Shown here: in pieces, positions 1 through 7,630 of the stretch | Layout: every line of letters begins with the position of its first letter | Position numbering within the stretch: the stretch's first letter is position 1 | Origin: an uncultured Cellvibrio sp. | GTDB taxonomy: Bacteria > Pseudomonadota > Gammaproteobacteria > Pseudomonadales > Cellvibrionaceae | Assembly (NCBI GenBank): GCA_946482345.1 | Contig: CAMLRJ010000080.1 | Span: forward strand, 1 to 10,171 | Reading direction: 5' to 3' | DNA: 10,171 nt | Program-made: the position numbers and the translations under genes | Notes under the pieces: model-generated | Database searches by the model: none | What the model saw: the letters and a program-made list of their open reading frames with translations, nothing else | What the model was told of the DNA's origin: nothing

Positions 1-1119
1 TAAAATTTCTTCAGCGTTTGCTCCTGACTGTAATTGTTTCAGAGCTTTCTGTAATTCAAGATCACGTATCTGCTCAGACTGATTACGATATTGCTTAATC
101 AGGTCAACCGCATTCAATTCACGCTGTTGTTTTAAATAATCTTCAACACCCTGATCAATAATTAATTGAGCTTGATCCGCTGCCAACACACGTGATTTTT
201 TATTTTCATCAATCACAGCATGCAAATCATCAACCGTATAAAGATAAACATCTTCCAATTCGGCCACTTGCGATTCGATATCACGCGGCACGGCTATATC
301 CAACATAAACATAGGTTTGTGTTTACGTTTTTTCAATGCTGATTCAACTGCACCTTTTCCCAACAAAGGTAATTGACTGGCAGTAGAGGAAATGACTATA
401 TCGGCACGATGCAATTGTTCAGGAATCTCTGCCAATAAAAAAGCTTCACCATCAAATTCAGCCGCCAGTTTTTGCGCGCGGGACAATGTCCTGTTGGCAA
501 CCAATATTTTTTTGATGCCATGTTCAGCCAGATGTCTGGCAACTAATGCAATAGTTTCACCTGCACCAATCAACAGTGCAGTATCTTCTTTCAAGTTGGA
601 AAAAATTTGTTGCGCCAAACTCACCGCGGCATAAGCAACCGATACAGGATTTTCACCAATCGCCGTTTCTGTTCTGACGCGTTTGGCCACATTAAACACG
701 TGTTGAAAAACCGAATGCAATTCACTGCCTACAGTCCCCACTTCACGCGCAATCGCAAATGCCGATTTCATTTGCCCGAGTATTTGTGGTTCACCTAATA
801 CCAAAGAATCCAAACCACCGGCAACTTTCATGATGTGTTTGAGTGCATCCTGATTTTTGTAAGCATAAAAACTTTTTTGCAAGTCTGCAGCGGGAACTTT
901 TGTGTGTGCAAGCAACCAATTTTCTATAGTGTCACTCTGCTCGGCTACCGCATAAATTTCTGTGCGATTACAAGTGGACAAGATGGTGACTTCACTTAAT
1001 CCATTTTGACTGGCGGCTTCTTTCAAAGCTGACTCTATAATTTCCGGCGAAAAGGCCACTTTCTCACGCAAAGCGAGAGGTGCCGAATTGTGATTGATGC
1101 CGAAAGCGATGAGTGTCAT
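1..1119 (-). CDS. hemA: Glutamyl-tRNA reductase, C-terminal part cut by window edge
   Basis: Reduces glutamyl-tRNA(Glu) with NADPH to glutamate-1-semialdehyde, the first committed step of tetrapyrrole synthesis by the C5 pathway, in the cytoplasm. The reverse-strand frame is open from ATG at 1119 to base 1 and gives 373 residues. The family is usually about 420, so roughly 50 residues of the C-terminal dimerisation helix lie outside the window. Visible hallmarks are the N-terminal GINHNSAPL segment, the catalytic cysteine Cys50 in STCNRTEIY, the GGLDSLVLGEPQILGQ substrate-binding segment, and the nucleotide-binding IGAGET followed by NRT. LDIAVPRDIE follows as expected. A weak TGGA Shine-Dalgarno lies just upstream of the start. 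The gene diverges from the exonuclease and lolB, as hemA diverges from lolB in many gammaproteobacteria. No frameshift is seen. Confidence 0.98.
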   Translation of the reverse strand, partial: MTLIAFGINHNSAPLALREKVAFSPEIIESALKEAASQNGLSEVTILSTCNRTEIYAVAEQSDTIENWLLAHTKVPAADLQKSFYAYKNQDALKHIMKVAGGLDSLVLGEPQILGQMKSAFAIAREVGTVGSELHSVFQHVFNVAKRVRTETAIGENPVSVAYAAVSLAQQIFSNLKEDTALLIGAGETIALVARHLAEHGIKKILVANRTLSRAQKLAAEFDGEAFLLAEIPEQLHRADIVISSTASQLPLLGKGAVESALKKRKHKPMFMLDIAVPRDIESQVAELEDVYLYTVDDLHAVIDENKKSRVLAADQAQLIIDQGVEDYLKQQRELNAVDLIKQYRNQSEQIRDLELQKALKQLQSGANAEEIL

Positions 1120-1154
1120 GAATCCAATATTTGATCTATTCAAAAAAGGGCGGT

Positions 1155-1183
1155 ATTGTCCGGTGACTTGGCAAGTCTGACAA
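1155..1183 (-). promoter_or_regulatory. Candidate sigma-70 promoter of hemA
   Basis: On the reverse strand TTGTCA (1183-1178) and GACAAT (1160-1155) are separated by exactly 17 bp. They match the consensus boxes at 5/6 and 4/6 positions. Transcription would start near 1148, giving a leader of about 30 nt before the hemA ATG. The spacer holds a perfect short inverted repeat, listed separately. This is motif reading only. Confidence 0.45.
1165..1177. repeat. 13-bp perfect inverted repeat in hemA promoter spacer
   Basis: GACTTG-G-CAAGTC is a perfect 6-bp inverted repeat around one central base. It lies wholly between the proposed -35 and -10 boxes of hemA, where a bound protein would block or remodel RNA polymerase. 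The symmetry is seen directly. An operator role is inference, and a repeat this short can occur by chance. Confidence 0.4.
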
Positions 1184-1213
1184 GGGTTTATTAGAGCCTA
1201 GCCAAAATCCGCC

Positions 1214-1219
1214 TATACT
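1214..1219 (+). promoter_or_regulatory. Candidate -10 box for exonuclease-lolB transcription
   Basis: TATACT matches the -10 consensus at 5/6 positions and lies 26 bp before the exonuclease ATG, implying a leader of about 20 nt. The corresponding -35 region (about 1191-1196, TTAGAG) is poor, so the promoter would be weak or activator-dependent. It lies back to back with the proposed hemA promoter. Confidence 0.3.
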
Positions 1220-1245
1220 CAACAAAGTTTATAACGGATGAATTA

Positions 1246-1764
1246 ATGAAAACACCTCGCTGCCCGTGCATTATCGACATAGAAGCTTCAGGTTTTGGCT
1301 CCCATAGCTATCCTATCGAAATAGGCGCAGTCAAAGCCGATGGTTCACGTTTTTGCAGCCTGATCACCCCGGAAGAAGAATGGATACACTGGAATGCGGA
1401 GGCCGAAGCCATTCACGGTATACCACGTCATCTGCTGTTTGAAAAAGGCAGCCCTGCAAAAGAAGTTTGCCACGCGTTAAATATATTTTTAGGCCCCATT
1501 ACCGTTTACAGTGATGCATGGGTTCATGACAGCCCCTGGTTAACACGCCTGTTTTGGGCTGCACGTTGCACACCGGAATTTCATTTAAGCCCTATCGAAT
1601 TAATCACCCCCGAAGATCAGCTGCTGGTGTGGGATCAAGCCAAACAGGATCTGGAATTACAACTCAAAATTCGCCGTCATCGAGCCAGTTCCGATGCATT
1701 TTTGATACAACAAACCTGGTTGCTATCTAAAGAAATGATCCAATCCTCCCCCAAATTTTATTGA
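1246..1764 (+). CDS. DnaQ-like (DEDDh) 3'-5' exonuclease-fold protein, role unknown
   Basis: A 172-residue, single-domain RNase H-fold exonuclease candidate. ExoI is DIEASG with Asp11 and Glu13. The ExoII region is YSDAWVHDSPWL, where Asp95 best aligns with the catalytic Asp. ExoIII is HRASSD, with His145 and Asp150 in the HxxxxD pattern of the DEDDh group. All four acidic residues and the general-base histidine are therefore present, so activity on single-stranded DNA or RNA is plausible, but the substrate is unknown. The protein is shorter than the DNA polymerase III epsilon subunit (about 240 residues) and lacks an obvious polymerase-binding tail. It resembles RNase T and oligoribonuclease only in the shared motifs. 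The ATG at 1246 puts the ExoI motif ten residues from the N-terminus, as is usual; its Shine-Dalgarno (CGGATG) is weak. Its neighbours lolB and ispE suggest co-transcription but reveal no function. Confidence 0.85.
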   Translation: MKTPRCPCIIDIEASGFGSHSYPIEIGAVKADGSRFCSLITPEEEWIHWNAEAEAIHGIPRHLLFEKGSPAKEVCHALNIFLGPITVYSDAWVHDSPWLTRLFWAARCTPEFHLSPIELITPEDQLLVWDQAKQDLELQLKIRRHRASSDAFLIQQTWLLSKEMIQSSPKFY

Positions 1765-1838
1765 CCCGAAGGTTTTATTCCCCCGATCAAGCCAAATTGA
1801 TTATGATGCTGCTCCCCTTGGCCATTCAGCTATCCAAG

Positions 1839-2456
1839 ATGAATTACAGACCCATTTTTATCCTTATCTTTTTATTAAGCCTGCTTTCAGCCTGTGCACA
1901 TAAAACAACACTGAAATCTGTCGAATTTAAAACCCATCAGGAAACACTCAGCCCACTCAATAATTGGAAATTAAGTGGCAAACTGGGAGTTAAAACAACT
2001 GACGAATCAGGCAGTGTCAATATTAAATGGACACAAGCAGCAGAATCCTATGACATACAACTCACTGGCCCACTGGGACAAAAATCGATTCATATTGAAG
2101 GCAACAACCAACAAGTCAGTTTGAAAGAAAAGGGCAAACCTGAAGTCACAGCACATTCGGCTGAAGAGTTAATTCGAGAGGTAACAGGCTGGAAGTTACC
2201 TCTGATTCAATTGAATTACTGGATACGCGGATTACCCGCTCCCGACACCAAAATAAAAAACATCAAAGATAATGGTATGGGTTTGATTGGCACACTGGAG
2301 CAATCCGGTTGGCTAATTGAATATGCTTCTTATCATCATATGAATTACAAAAACCAATTGATTTATTTACCGCAAAAAGTCACCGCCCGTTTTAACGATT
2401 TTCGTTTAACACTGATAGTGCGCGAATGGACACTCAAAGAAAATGACAACCCATAA
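1839..2456 (+). CDS. lolB: Outer-membrane lipoprotein receptor LolB
   Basis: LolB is itself an outer-membrane lipoprotein. It accepts lipoproteins from the periplasmic carrier LolA and inserts them into the outer membrane. From ATG 1839 the protein has 205 residues, close to the 207 of E. coli. It has a textbook lipoprotein signal: Arg4, a hydrophobic core, then LSAC with the lipidated Cys19, followed by Ala, which is not an inner-membrane retention signal. Family segments include WKLSGKLGV, the [13 protein letters not shown] strand pair, [14 protein letters not shown] and YWIRGLPAP. The frame is open further upstream to TTG 1761 with an ATG at 1803, but those starts would place about 12 to 26 extra residues before the signal peptide. 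No start has a convincing Shine-Dalgarno, so 1839 rests on the signal peptide. It follows the exonuclease by 74 bp and overlaps ispE by 14 bp. Confidence 0.95.
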   Translation: MNYRPIFILIFLLSLLSACAHKTTLKSVEFKTHQETLSPLNNWKLSGKLGVKTTDESGSVNIKWTQAAESYDIQLTGPLGQKSIHIEGNNQQVSLKEKGKPEVTAHSAEELIREVTGWKLPLIQLNYWIRGLPAPDTKIKNIKDNGMGLIGTLEQSGWLIEYASYHHMNYKNQLIYLPQKVTARFNDFRLTLIVREWTLKENDNP

Positions 2457-3297
2457 TTTAAGCCTGCTTTCGCCCGCCAAATTAAATCTGTTTTTGCATA
2501 TCACCGGTCGCCGTGCAGATGGCTATCACCAACTGCAAACGGTTTTTCAATTATTAAATTATGGCGACCAATTAACTTTCACTCTCATACCTGAAGACAA
2601 GATCCAACTTGAACCTGAACTCGCAGGCGTTAGATTCGAAGACAATCTGATTGTTCGCGCGGCAATGAAGCTGAAAAATCACCGGAGTGTCCATCAGGGA
2701 GTGCATATTCAACTTGAAAAAAAACTACCCATGGGAGGAGGAATCGGAGGCGGAAGCAGTAATGCCGCAACGACATTGGTGGCATTGAATCACTTATGGA
2801 AATGTCATTTATCTACACAGGAATTGGCTGATATCGGCCTTGGTTTGGGCGCTGATGTTCCGGTATTTGTCCGAGGTCGAAGTGCGTGGGCGGAAGGTGT
2901 AGGCGAACGACTCGAACCTATTGATTTAGCTACAAATTGGTATCTTGTTGTACACCCCGAATGCCATGTTTCTACCGCTGCAATTTTTTCACACAAAGAT
3001 TTGACAAGAGATACGGCGGCCATTAAAGTGGCGGCCTTTCTTGAAGGGGGTGGTCATAACGACTGCCAGCCACTGGTAAGAAAACTTTACCCTGAGGTAA
3101 ATGAGTGCTTGCAGTGGTTGGAAGATGTGGGATACCAACCTCGAATGACGGGTACAGGTTCTTGTGTATTTTTGAGTTTCGATAACGCTGATTCAGCGAT
3201 TGCAGCCCAAGCCAAAATAGCAAACCTGAAGTTGAATAGTTTTGTGGCTCAAGGGATTAATATCTCGCCAACTCACTATCTACTACCTGATCATTAA
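2443..3297 (+). CDS. ispE: 4-diphosphocytidyl-2-C-methyl-D-erythritol kinase
   Basis: Phosphorylates CDP-methylerythritol with ATP in the non-mevalonate (MEP) route to isopentenyl diphosphate, in the cytoplasm. At 284 residues it matches the family length (E. coli 283). The N-terminal [21 protein letters not shown] carries the catalytic Lys13. The GHMP-kinase ATP loop [15 protein letters not shown] spans residues 95-109. LGADVPVFV supplies the catalytic Asp138, and the C-terminal MTGTGSCVF is the third GHMP motif. The ATG at 2443 lies inside the end of lolB, giving a 14-bp overlap with an AAAGA purine stretch upstream, which suggests translational coupling. The tRNA-Gln gene begins 8 bp after its stop codon. 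No anomalies are seen. Confidence 0.98.
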   Translation: MTTHNLSLLSPAKLNLFLHITGRRADGYHQLQTVFQLLNYGDQLTFTLIPEDKIQLEPELAGVRFEDNLIVRAAMKLKNHRSVHQGVHIQLEKKLPMGGGIGGGSSNAATTLVALNHLWKCHLSTQELADIGLGLGADVPVFVRGRSAWAEGVGERLEPIDLATNWYLVVHPECHVSTAAIFSHKDLTRDTAAIKVAAFLEGGGHNDCQPLVRKLYPEVNECLQWLEDVGYQPRMTGTGSCVFLSFDNADSAIAAQAKIANLKLNSFVAQGINISPTHYLLPDH

Positions 3298-3305
3298 TCA
3301 CCTAC

Positions 3306-3380
3306 AGGGGTGTCGCCAAGTGGTAAGGCAGCGGGTTTTGATCCCGCCATTCAGAGGTTCGAATCCTTTCACCCCTGCCA
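3306..3380 (+). tRNA. tRNA-Gln (anticodon UUG)
   Basis: The 75-nt cloverleaf ends in an encoded CCA. The acceptor stem AGGGGTG pairs with CACCCCT. The D arm is GCCAAGTGGTAAGGC. The anticodon stem GCGGG/CCCGC encloses TTTTGAT, with anticodon TTG at 3338-3340. The T arm is AGAGG-TTCGAAT-CCTTT with one G-U pair, and G is the discriminator base. It closely resembles the E. coli glutamine tRNA that reads CAA. Lying 8 bp after the ispE stop with no separate promoter seen, it is probably excised from the ispE-prs transcript. The same position between ispE and prs is known from Pseudomonas. Confidence 0.97.
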
Positions 3381-3489
3381 TATTCTTCTCTATATATTTG
3401 TTGTTCTTGATGATGCTCCGGAAATCGGGGAAATCTCCCAAGGGTAAAACCTGCGCTGATTTCTATTACCGACATTAAAGGTACTCAAC
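3381..3489 (+). other. Leader between tRNA-Gln and prs
   Basis: This 109-bp stretch has no hairpin followed by a T-run, so transcription may continue from the tRNA into prs. I found no paired -35/-10 boxes worth reporting. The one clear signal is AAAGG at 3477-3481, 8 bp before the GTG start of prs. Short GGGA/TCCC pairing near 3428-3439 is possible but weak. Confidence 0.5.
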
Positions 3490-4434
3490 GTGTCTGATTT
3501 AATGGTGTTTACTGGCAATGCCAACCCTGAACTGGCTAAAAAAATAGTCGAACATCTTGGCTTGTCTTTGGGTGAAGTGTCGGTTTCGCTTTTTTCTGAT
3601 GGCGAAATTAATGTTGAGCTACTGACCAATGTTCGCGGACGCGATGTGTTTGTAGTGCAACCCACTTGCGCCCCTACCAATGACAATCTGATGGAATTAA
3701 TCATCATGGTAGACGCGTTGCGTCGTGCGTCAGCTGGAAGAATTACAGCGGTTGTTCCTTACTTTGGTTATGCCCGTCAGGACAGACGTGTTCGCTCAGC
3801 CCGCGTACCTATCACCGCTAAAGTGGTGGCCGATATGATGGTCAACGTAGGTGTGGATCGAGTACTGACGGTCGATCTTCACGCTGAACAAATCCAGGGT
3901 TTCTTTGATGTTCCTGTGGACAACGTCTATGGCTCACCCGTATTACTTGAAGACATCGAAAAACAAAACTTCCCCAATCTGGTAACGGTTTCCCCCGACA
4001 TTGGCGGTGTAGTGCGTGCACGCGCTGTTGCCAAACAACTGGGAACCGATCTGGCGATCATCGATAAACGTCGCCCGCGTGCAAACGTTGCTGAAGTTAT
4101 GCATATCATCGGTGAAATTGAAAATCGCACCTGCCTGCTGGTTGATGACATTATTGATACAGCCGGCACTCTTTGCAGTGCGGCAAAAGCACTGAAAGAT
4201 CACGGCGCAAACAGGGTTATAGCCTACTGTACGCACCCGGTACTTTCAGGCAAAGCCATAGAAAATATTAACAACTCTGTGCTGGATGAATTGGTAGTGA
4301 CTGATTCAATTCCGCTGAGTCAAGCAGCTCAACAATGTTCACGCATTCGTGTGTTAACGCTGTCGAGAATGCTGGCGGAAGCCATGCGCCGTTTGAGTAA
4401 TGAAGAATCCTTGAGTGCAATGTTTCGCGATTAG
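3490..4434 (+). CDS. prs: Ribose-phosphate pyrophosphokinase (PRPP synthetase)
   Basis: Transfers pyrophosphate from ATP to ribose-5-phosphate to make PRPP, the precursor of purines, pyrimidines, NAD, histidine and tryptophan. The 314 residues match the class I bacterial enzyme (E. coli 315) nearly end to end. Visible features are FSDGEI near residue 35, [11 protein letters not shown] at 60-70, the catalytic-loop region [15 protein letters not shown] at 94-108, [11 protein letters not shown] at 129-139 with His131, [10 protein letters not shown] at 191-200, and the PRPP-binding loop [10 protein letters not shown] at 218-227. The start is GTG 3490: it has AAAGG upstream at good spacing and aligns with Met1 of E. 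coli Prs. The downstream ATG at 3502 would lose four residues. A probable terminator follows before rplY. Confidence 0.98.
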   Translation: MSDLMVFTGNANPELAKKIVEHLGLSLGEVSVSLFSDGEINVELLTNVRGRDVFVVQPTCAPTNDNLMELIIMVDALRRASAGRITAVVPYFGYARQDRRVRSARVPITAKVVADMMVNVGVDRVLTVDLHAEQIQGFFDVPVDNVYGSPVLLEDIEKQNFPNLVTVSPDIGGVVRARAVAKQLGTDLAIIDKRRPRANVAEVMHIIGEIENRTCLLVDDIIDTAGTLCSAAKALKDHGANRVIAYCTHPVLSGKAIENINNSVLDELVVTDSIPLSQAAQQCSRIRVLTLSRMLAEAMRRLSNEESLSAMFRD

Positions 4435-4457
4435 CAAAACACTGCATTCAATAAACC

Positions 4458-4479
4458 ACCCGATATGATTCGGGTTTTT
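4458..4479 (+). terminator. Probable rho-independent terminator after prs
   Basis: ACCCGA (4458-4463) pairs perfectly with TCGGGT (4470-4475) around a 6-nt TATGAT loop, and the T-run extends to 4479. The stem is short at 6 bp, so partial readthrough into rplY is likely. It could instead act as an attenuator in the rplY leader. Confidence 0.6.
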
Positions 4480-4537
4480 GCAACCCCTGAAGGTTCTGGT
4501 CGCGGACTGACAGGTTTATAACCAAGAGGACATTATC
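4480..4537 (+). promoter_or_regulatory. rplY 5' leader with small hairpin next to strong ribosome-binding site
   Basis: A strong Shine-Dalgarno, AAGAGGA (4524-4530), lies 7 bp before the rplY ATG. GGTT-TAT-AACC (4513-4523) can form a hairpin abutting it directly. A second AACC (4482-4485) and GGTT (4492-4495) lie upstream, so alternative pairings are possible. E. coli rplY is reported to be controlled by its own product at the leader mRNA. Whether this leader is similar cannot be judged from sequence alone. No convincing promoter boxes were found here. Confidence 0.4.
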
Positions 4538-5149
4538 ATGTCTGAAGACTTTAAATTAGACGCTACAGCACGTAACGACATGGGGAAAGGTGCGAGCCGC
4601 CGCCTGCGTCGTTTGGCTGATCAAGTACCTGCCATTATTTATGGCGGCAAAAAAGATCCACAAAGCATCAGCATTTCACACAATGAATTGTCGAAGCATT
4701 TGGAACACGAATCTTTCTACTCGCACATCATCAGCTTGAATGTTGATGGTAAAGCGCAGGATGTCATCCTGAAAGATTTGCAACGTCACCCATCCAAACT
4801 GCAAGTGTTGCACGCTGACTTTTTGCGCATCGACAAATCCACCAAAGTTCACACCCATGTACCACTGCACTTCGTTAACGAAGCAGTGAGCAAAGGCGTG
4901 AAAATTCAAGGCGGTAAAGTAATTCACAACTTGACTCAATTGGATATCGTTTGTTTGCCGCACAACCTGCCAGAATTTATTGAAGTTGATCTGATCAATA
5001 TGGAAGTAGGCCAAATCCTGCACATTTCTGATCTGAAACTTCCATCAGGTGTGACCTCAGCTGACCTGCAAAAAGGCGAATCACACAATTTGGCTGTTGC
5101 CACTATTGTGAAGCCAAAAGGCGGAGCAGAAGAAGGCGAAGAAGCTTAA
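4538..5149 (+). CDS. rplY: 50S ribosomal protein L25, two-domain CTC/TL5 type
   Basis: Binds 5S rRNA in the central protuberance of the large ribosomal subunit. At 203 residues it is the long form: an N-terminal L25 5S-binding domain (about residues 5-97) plus a C-terminal TL5-like beta domain (about 98-190) and a short acidic tail. E. coli L25 is only 94 residues and lacks the second domain. Recognisable segments are ARNDMGKGASRRLRR, VPAIIYG, the VILKDLQRHP strand, VLHADFLRID at the domain junction, and LHISDLKLPSGV. The proteins of this architecture are sometimes called CTC, after the general stress protein of Bacillus. The strong Shine-Dalgarno and following strong terminator suggest a separately controlled, highly expressed unit. 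Confidence 0.97.
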   Translation: MSEDFKLDATARNDMGKGASRRLRRLADQVPAIIYGGKKDPQSISISHNELSKHLEHESFYSHIISLNVDGKAQDVILKDLQRHPSKLQVLHADFLRIDKSTKVHTHVPLHFVNEAVSKGVKIQGGKVIHNLTQLDIVCLPHNLPEFIEVDLINMEVGQILHISDLKLPSGVTSADLQKGESHNLAVATIVKPKGGAEEGEEA

Positions 5150-5163
5150 TCTTTGCGTTAATC

Positions 5164-5199
5164 AAAAAAGGGCAGACTCTTCGGACTCTGCCCTTTTTT
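5164..5199 (+). terminator. Strong hairpin terminator after rplY
   Basis: A perfect 13-bp stem pairs AAAAAAGGGCAGA (5164-5176) with TCTGCCCTTTTTT (5187-5199). Beyond a single C-C mismatch, two further pairs close a TTCG tetraloop at 5180-5183. The T6 tract on the 3' side completes a classic intrinsic terminator. Because the 5' side is A6, it could also function on the opposite strand. It separates rplY from pth. Confidence 0.93.
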
Positions 5200-5246
5200 G
5201 TTCAAAGCACTTTCATTTTCTACATCAATAATTAACTTGATCAATC

Positions 5247-5828
5247 ATGACCAATATCCAACTTATTGTCGGCCTCGGAAATCCGGGTAGCGAATATGAA
5301 AATTCCCGTCACAATGCAGGGGAAGATTTTGTACGTGCATTTGCCAGAAAATGCGGAGCAAATTTAGTTGTTGATAATAAATATTTTGGCTTTACTGCCA
5401 AAATACAGTTTCAAGATAAAGAACTTCGTTTGCTGATTCCCACTACTTATATGAATCGCAGCGGGCAATCCGTTGGCGCACTGGCCAATTTTTTTAAAAT
5501 TCCCGCTGAAGCAATTTTGGTTGCACACGATGAATTGGATTTGGCACCAGGCGTTGCACGTTTTAAACAAGGCGGCGGTCATGGTGGTCATAACGGTTTA
5601 AAAGATATTATTGCCGCACTGGGCAACAATCCCAATTTTGCACGATTGAGATTAGGCATAGGCCACCCGGGAGTTGCCGCCCAGGTCGCCAACTTTGTGC
5701 TAAAACGTGCACCGGCAGCAGAGCAGGAGTTAATTGAAAAATCTATTCAAAAAGCGATTGATTGCATGCCGGATGCCATCAATGGTGATTGGAATAAAGC
5801 CATGAAAAATTTACACACACCAACATAA
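5247..5828 (+). CDS. pth: Peptidyl-tRNA hydrolase
   Basis: Cleaves the ester bond of peptidyl-tRNAs dropped by stalled ribosomes and so recycles the tRNA; it is essential in E. coli. The 193 residues match the family. The N-terminus carries VGLGNPG with Asn12, then RHNAG with catalytic His22. TYMNRSG supplies Asn70, HDELDL supplies Asp95, and GGHNGL supplies Asn116. All are shifted by two relative to the E. coli active-site residues Asn10, His20, Asn68, Asp93 and Asn114. No purine-rich Shine-Dalgarno precedes the ATG (upstream is ACTTGATCAATC), yet the start aligns with the family. A promoter between the rplY terminator and the start is not obvious. In many gammaproteobacteria ychF follows directly; here a histidine kinase gene begins 36 bp later. 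Confidence 0.98.
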   Translation: MTNIQLIVGLGNPGSEYENSRHNAGEDFVRAFARKCGANLVVDNKYFGFTAKIQFQDKELRLLIPTTYMNRSGQSVGALANFFKIPAEAILVAHDELDLAPGVARFKQGGGHGGHNGLKDIIAALGNNPNFARLRLGIGHPGVAAQVANFVLKRAPAAEQELIEKSIQKAIDCMPDAINGDWNKAMKNLHTPT

Positions 5829-5864
5829 TTTTTACATACAAATCGAATAATCAGGTGAGCTGGT

Positions 5865-7619
5865 ATGAATATCAAAACGCTGATTTTCAGTGACGACCCC
5901 AAACAAGCATTAAGAATAAAACGATGCCTCGCTTCAAACAAAGCTTATCTGGTGGTTGCCCTCCTCACCTATTTTGCTTTTATTAATGGCTATTTACCAG
6001 GCTTTCCTTTAGCCGCTATTATTCTGATTCCTTTATTCGCCAATATAATTTTCTATGGCATGATTCGCAGCCGCTTGAATCTTTATTTCAGCGATCCCAG
6101 CCTGACGATTCCACAAAGTGTCTATGCGATGCTGGGCTACATGTTTTTAATTTTTTTTGCGCATGAAGTACGCGGTGCATTTTTAATTTTATTATTAGTC
6201 GTTCCCATGAGTCTCACCCTGCGCGTAAGGCCGAAAAAATTATTCTGGGTCAGTTTATTGCCCCTGATTATCTTGGGCAGCATTACGCTCTGGCAACACT
6301 ATCATAATGAATACAACCGTATTTTATTTTTGGATTTGTTTGAGTGGGCAGCATTGGCAACGGGTGCATGGTGGCTAACAGCCGAAGCCAACTACATTGC
6401 CAGAAAACGCCAGGAAGCAAAAGAAAGCACCCGCAATTTGGAAATTGCATTACTTGACAACATGACACTGGTTGAAAATTTAAGTCGCGAAAAAAAAATT
6501 GCCGAAGCCGCCAACTTGTCCAATCTTGCCAAATCCAAACTGGTTGCGGCAGCCAATCACGACTTGCGACAACCCTTACATGCACTCAATTTATTTGTTG
6601 CACATTTACATTCAACCAAGGACGCAAATGCTCGCGAAAAAATCTTAAGTCATATTGAATCCTGTGTTATCAGCATTAATGAACTATTTGAAAACCTGAT
6701 GGATATTTCAAAATTAAACACTGATATTACCAACCCACAACTGCAAAATTATCGGCTCAATGATATTTTCAAAAGGCTCGATAATACTTTTCGTGAAGCA
6801 GCCAAAAACAAAGGTCTTGAATTAAGATTCAGATCGTCTCCTTTTTACGTAAAAAGTGAACCCGTATTGCTTGAAAGAATTTTACTGAATTTGGTTAATA
6901 ACGCATTGCGTTATACCCAAAAAGGAAAAATTCTGATTGGCAGTCGCAAACGCGGCAACAAGATTGAAATTCAGGTGTGGGATACAGGCATAGGTATAAA
7001 ACCTGAAGACCTGCGCCGGATTTTTGATGAGCACTTTCAGGTCAATAGAACGATCAACAAAGCCACAAACCACGATCAAGGTATGGGACTTGGTTTGGCG
7101 ATCGTCAATAAATTATGCGCACTGCTTAATCATCAGGTAAAAGTGAAATCCGTTTTCACAAAAGGTACTTGCTTTTCGATACTGCTGGATTATGCAGATG
7201 ATATTCTCGAACCCACAGCTTACCCACTCATTACCGACAACCACTTTATCAATAAAAAAATATTAATTATTGATGATGATGTTTTGGTTTTAAAAGCCAT
7301 GGACGGATTTATGACACCATGGGGATGCCGCATCATCACGGCAACATCGATCAAAGCAGCATTCAATAGCTTGACCACTTTTTCCATTATTCCGGATTTA
7401 ATTATTTCGGATTATTCCCTTGGCAATCATGAAACCGGTATTGATGCCATCAAAAAAATCCGTCGCTATTATGAAAAAAATATTCCGGCTTTTTTAATGA
7501 GTGGTAATGCAGACATGGAAAAAATCAATGAGGCTCATGCGGCAGGCTTGACACTTCTGAGTAAACCTATTCAGCCTATGATCATCCGATCACTGGTTGC
7601 CCAATATTTAACTTACTAA
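5865..7619 (+). CDS. Six-helix membrane hybrid histidine kinase with C-terminal receiver
   Basis: A 584-residue sensor kinase of the inner membrane. Hydrophobic segments near residues 27-43, 47-66, 83-99, 103-119, 125-142 and 152-172 suggest six transmembrane helices with short loops and no periplasmic sensor domain. A charged helical linker, probably coiled-coil, follows at about 178-225. The HisKA domain has NHDLRQPLHAL with phospho-accepting His232. The ATPase domain has LNLVNNALRYT (Asn345/Asn346), DTGIGI (373-378) and GMGLGLAI (406-413). The receiver (about 464-583) has acidic Asp470/Asp471, phospho-acceptor Asp516 in ISDYSLG, Ser546 and Lys567, so it looks functional. A good AGGTGAG Shine-Dalgarno (5853-5859) supports the ATG at 5865. 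It lies 36 bp after pth and is probably co-transcribed with it. The signal sensed is unknown. The convergent gene next door is the likely partner regulator. Confidence 0.93.
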   Translation: MNIKTLIFSDDPKQALRIKRCLASNKAYLVVALLTYFAFINGYLPGFPLAAIILIPLFANIIFYGMIRSRLNLYFSDPSLTIPQSVYAMLGYMFLIFFAHEVRGAFLILLLVVPMSLTLRVRPKKLFWVSLLPLIILGSITLWQHYHNEYNRILFLDLFEWAALATGAWWLTAEANYIARKRQEAKESTRNLEIALLDNMTLVENLSREKKIAEAANLSNLAKSKLVAAANHDLRQPLHALNLFVAHLHSTKDANAREKILSHIESCVISINELFENLMDISKLNTDITNPQLQNYRLNDIFKRLDNTFREAAKNKGLELRFRSSPFYVKSEPVLLERILLNLVNNALRYTQKGKILIGSRKRGNKIEIQVWDTGIGIKPEDLRRIFDEHFQVNRTINKATNHDQGMGLGLAIVNKLCALLNHQVKVKSVFTKGTCFSILLDYADDILEPTAYPLITDNHFINKKILIIDDDVLVLKAMDGFMTPWGCRIITATSIKAAFNSLTTFSIIPDLIISDYSLGNHETGIDAIKKIRRYYEKNIPAFLMSGNADMEKINEAHAAGLTLLSKPIQPMIIRSLVAQYLTY

Positions 7620-7630
7620 CAGATTATCAA

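Noticed and set aside
392..798. Two forward open frames within hemA
   Set aside because: They lie antisense to the conserved coding sequence of hemA, have no ribosome-binding sites, and their translations have the composition of antisense shadows.
1761..1838. N-terminal extension of LolB from TTG 1761 or ATG 1803
   Set aside because: The frame is open, but the extra residues would precede a complete lipoprotein signal peptide that starts naturally at ATG 1839, and no better ribosome-binding site supports the earlier starts.
3407..3450. Promoter for prs built from TTGATG and TAAAAC
   Set aside because: The spacing is about 32 bp, and no acceptable -10 box occurs 16-18 bp after TTGATG.
3242..3478. 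Forward open frame of 78 codons across the end of ispE and the tRNA
   Set aside because: It runs through the whole tRNA-Gln gene and overlaps ispE in another frame; its sequence resembles no protein and it has no ribosome-binding site.
4478..4522. Sigma-70 promoter TTGCAA ... TATAAC before rplY
   Set aside because: The boxes are 33 bp apart, far too distant, and a start downstream of TATAAC would fall on the Shine-Dalgarno itself.
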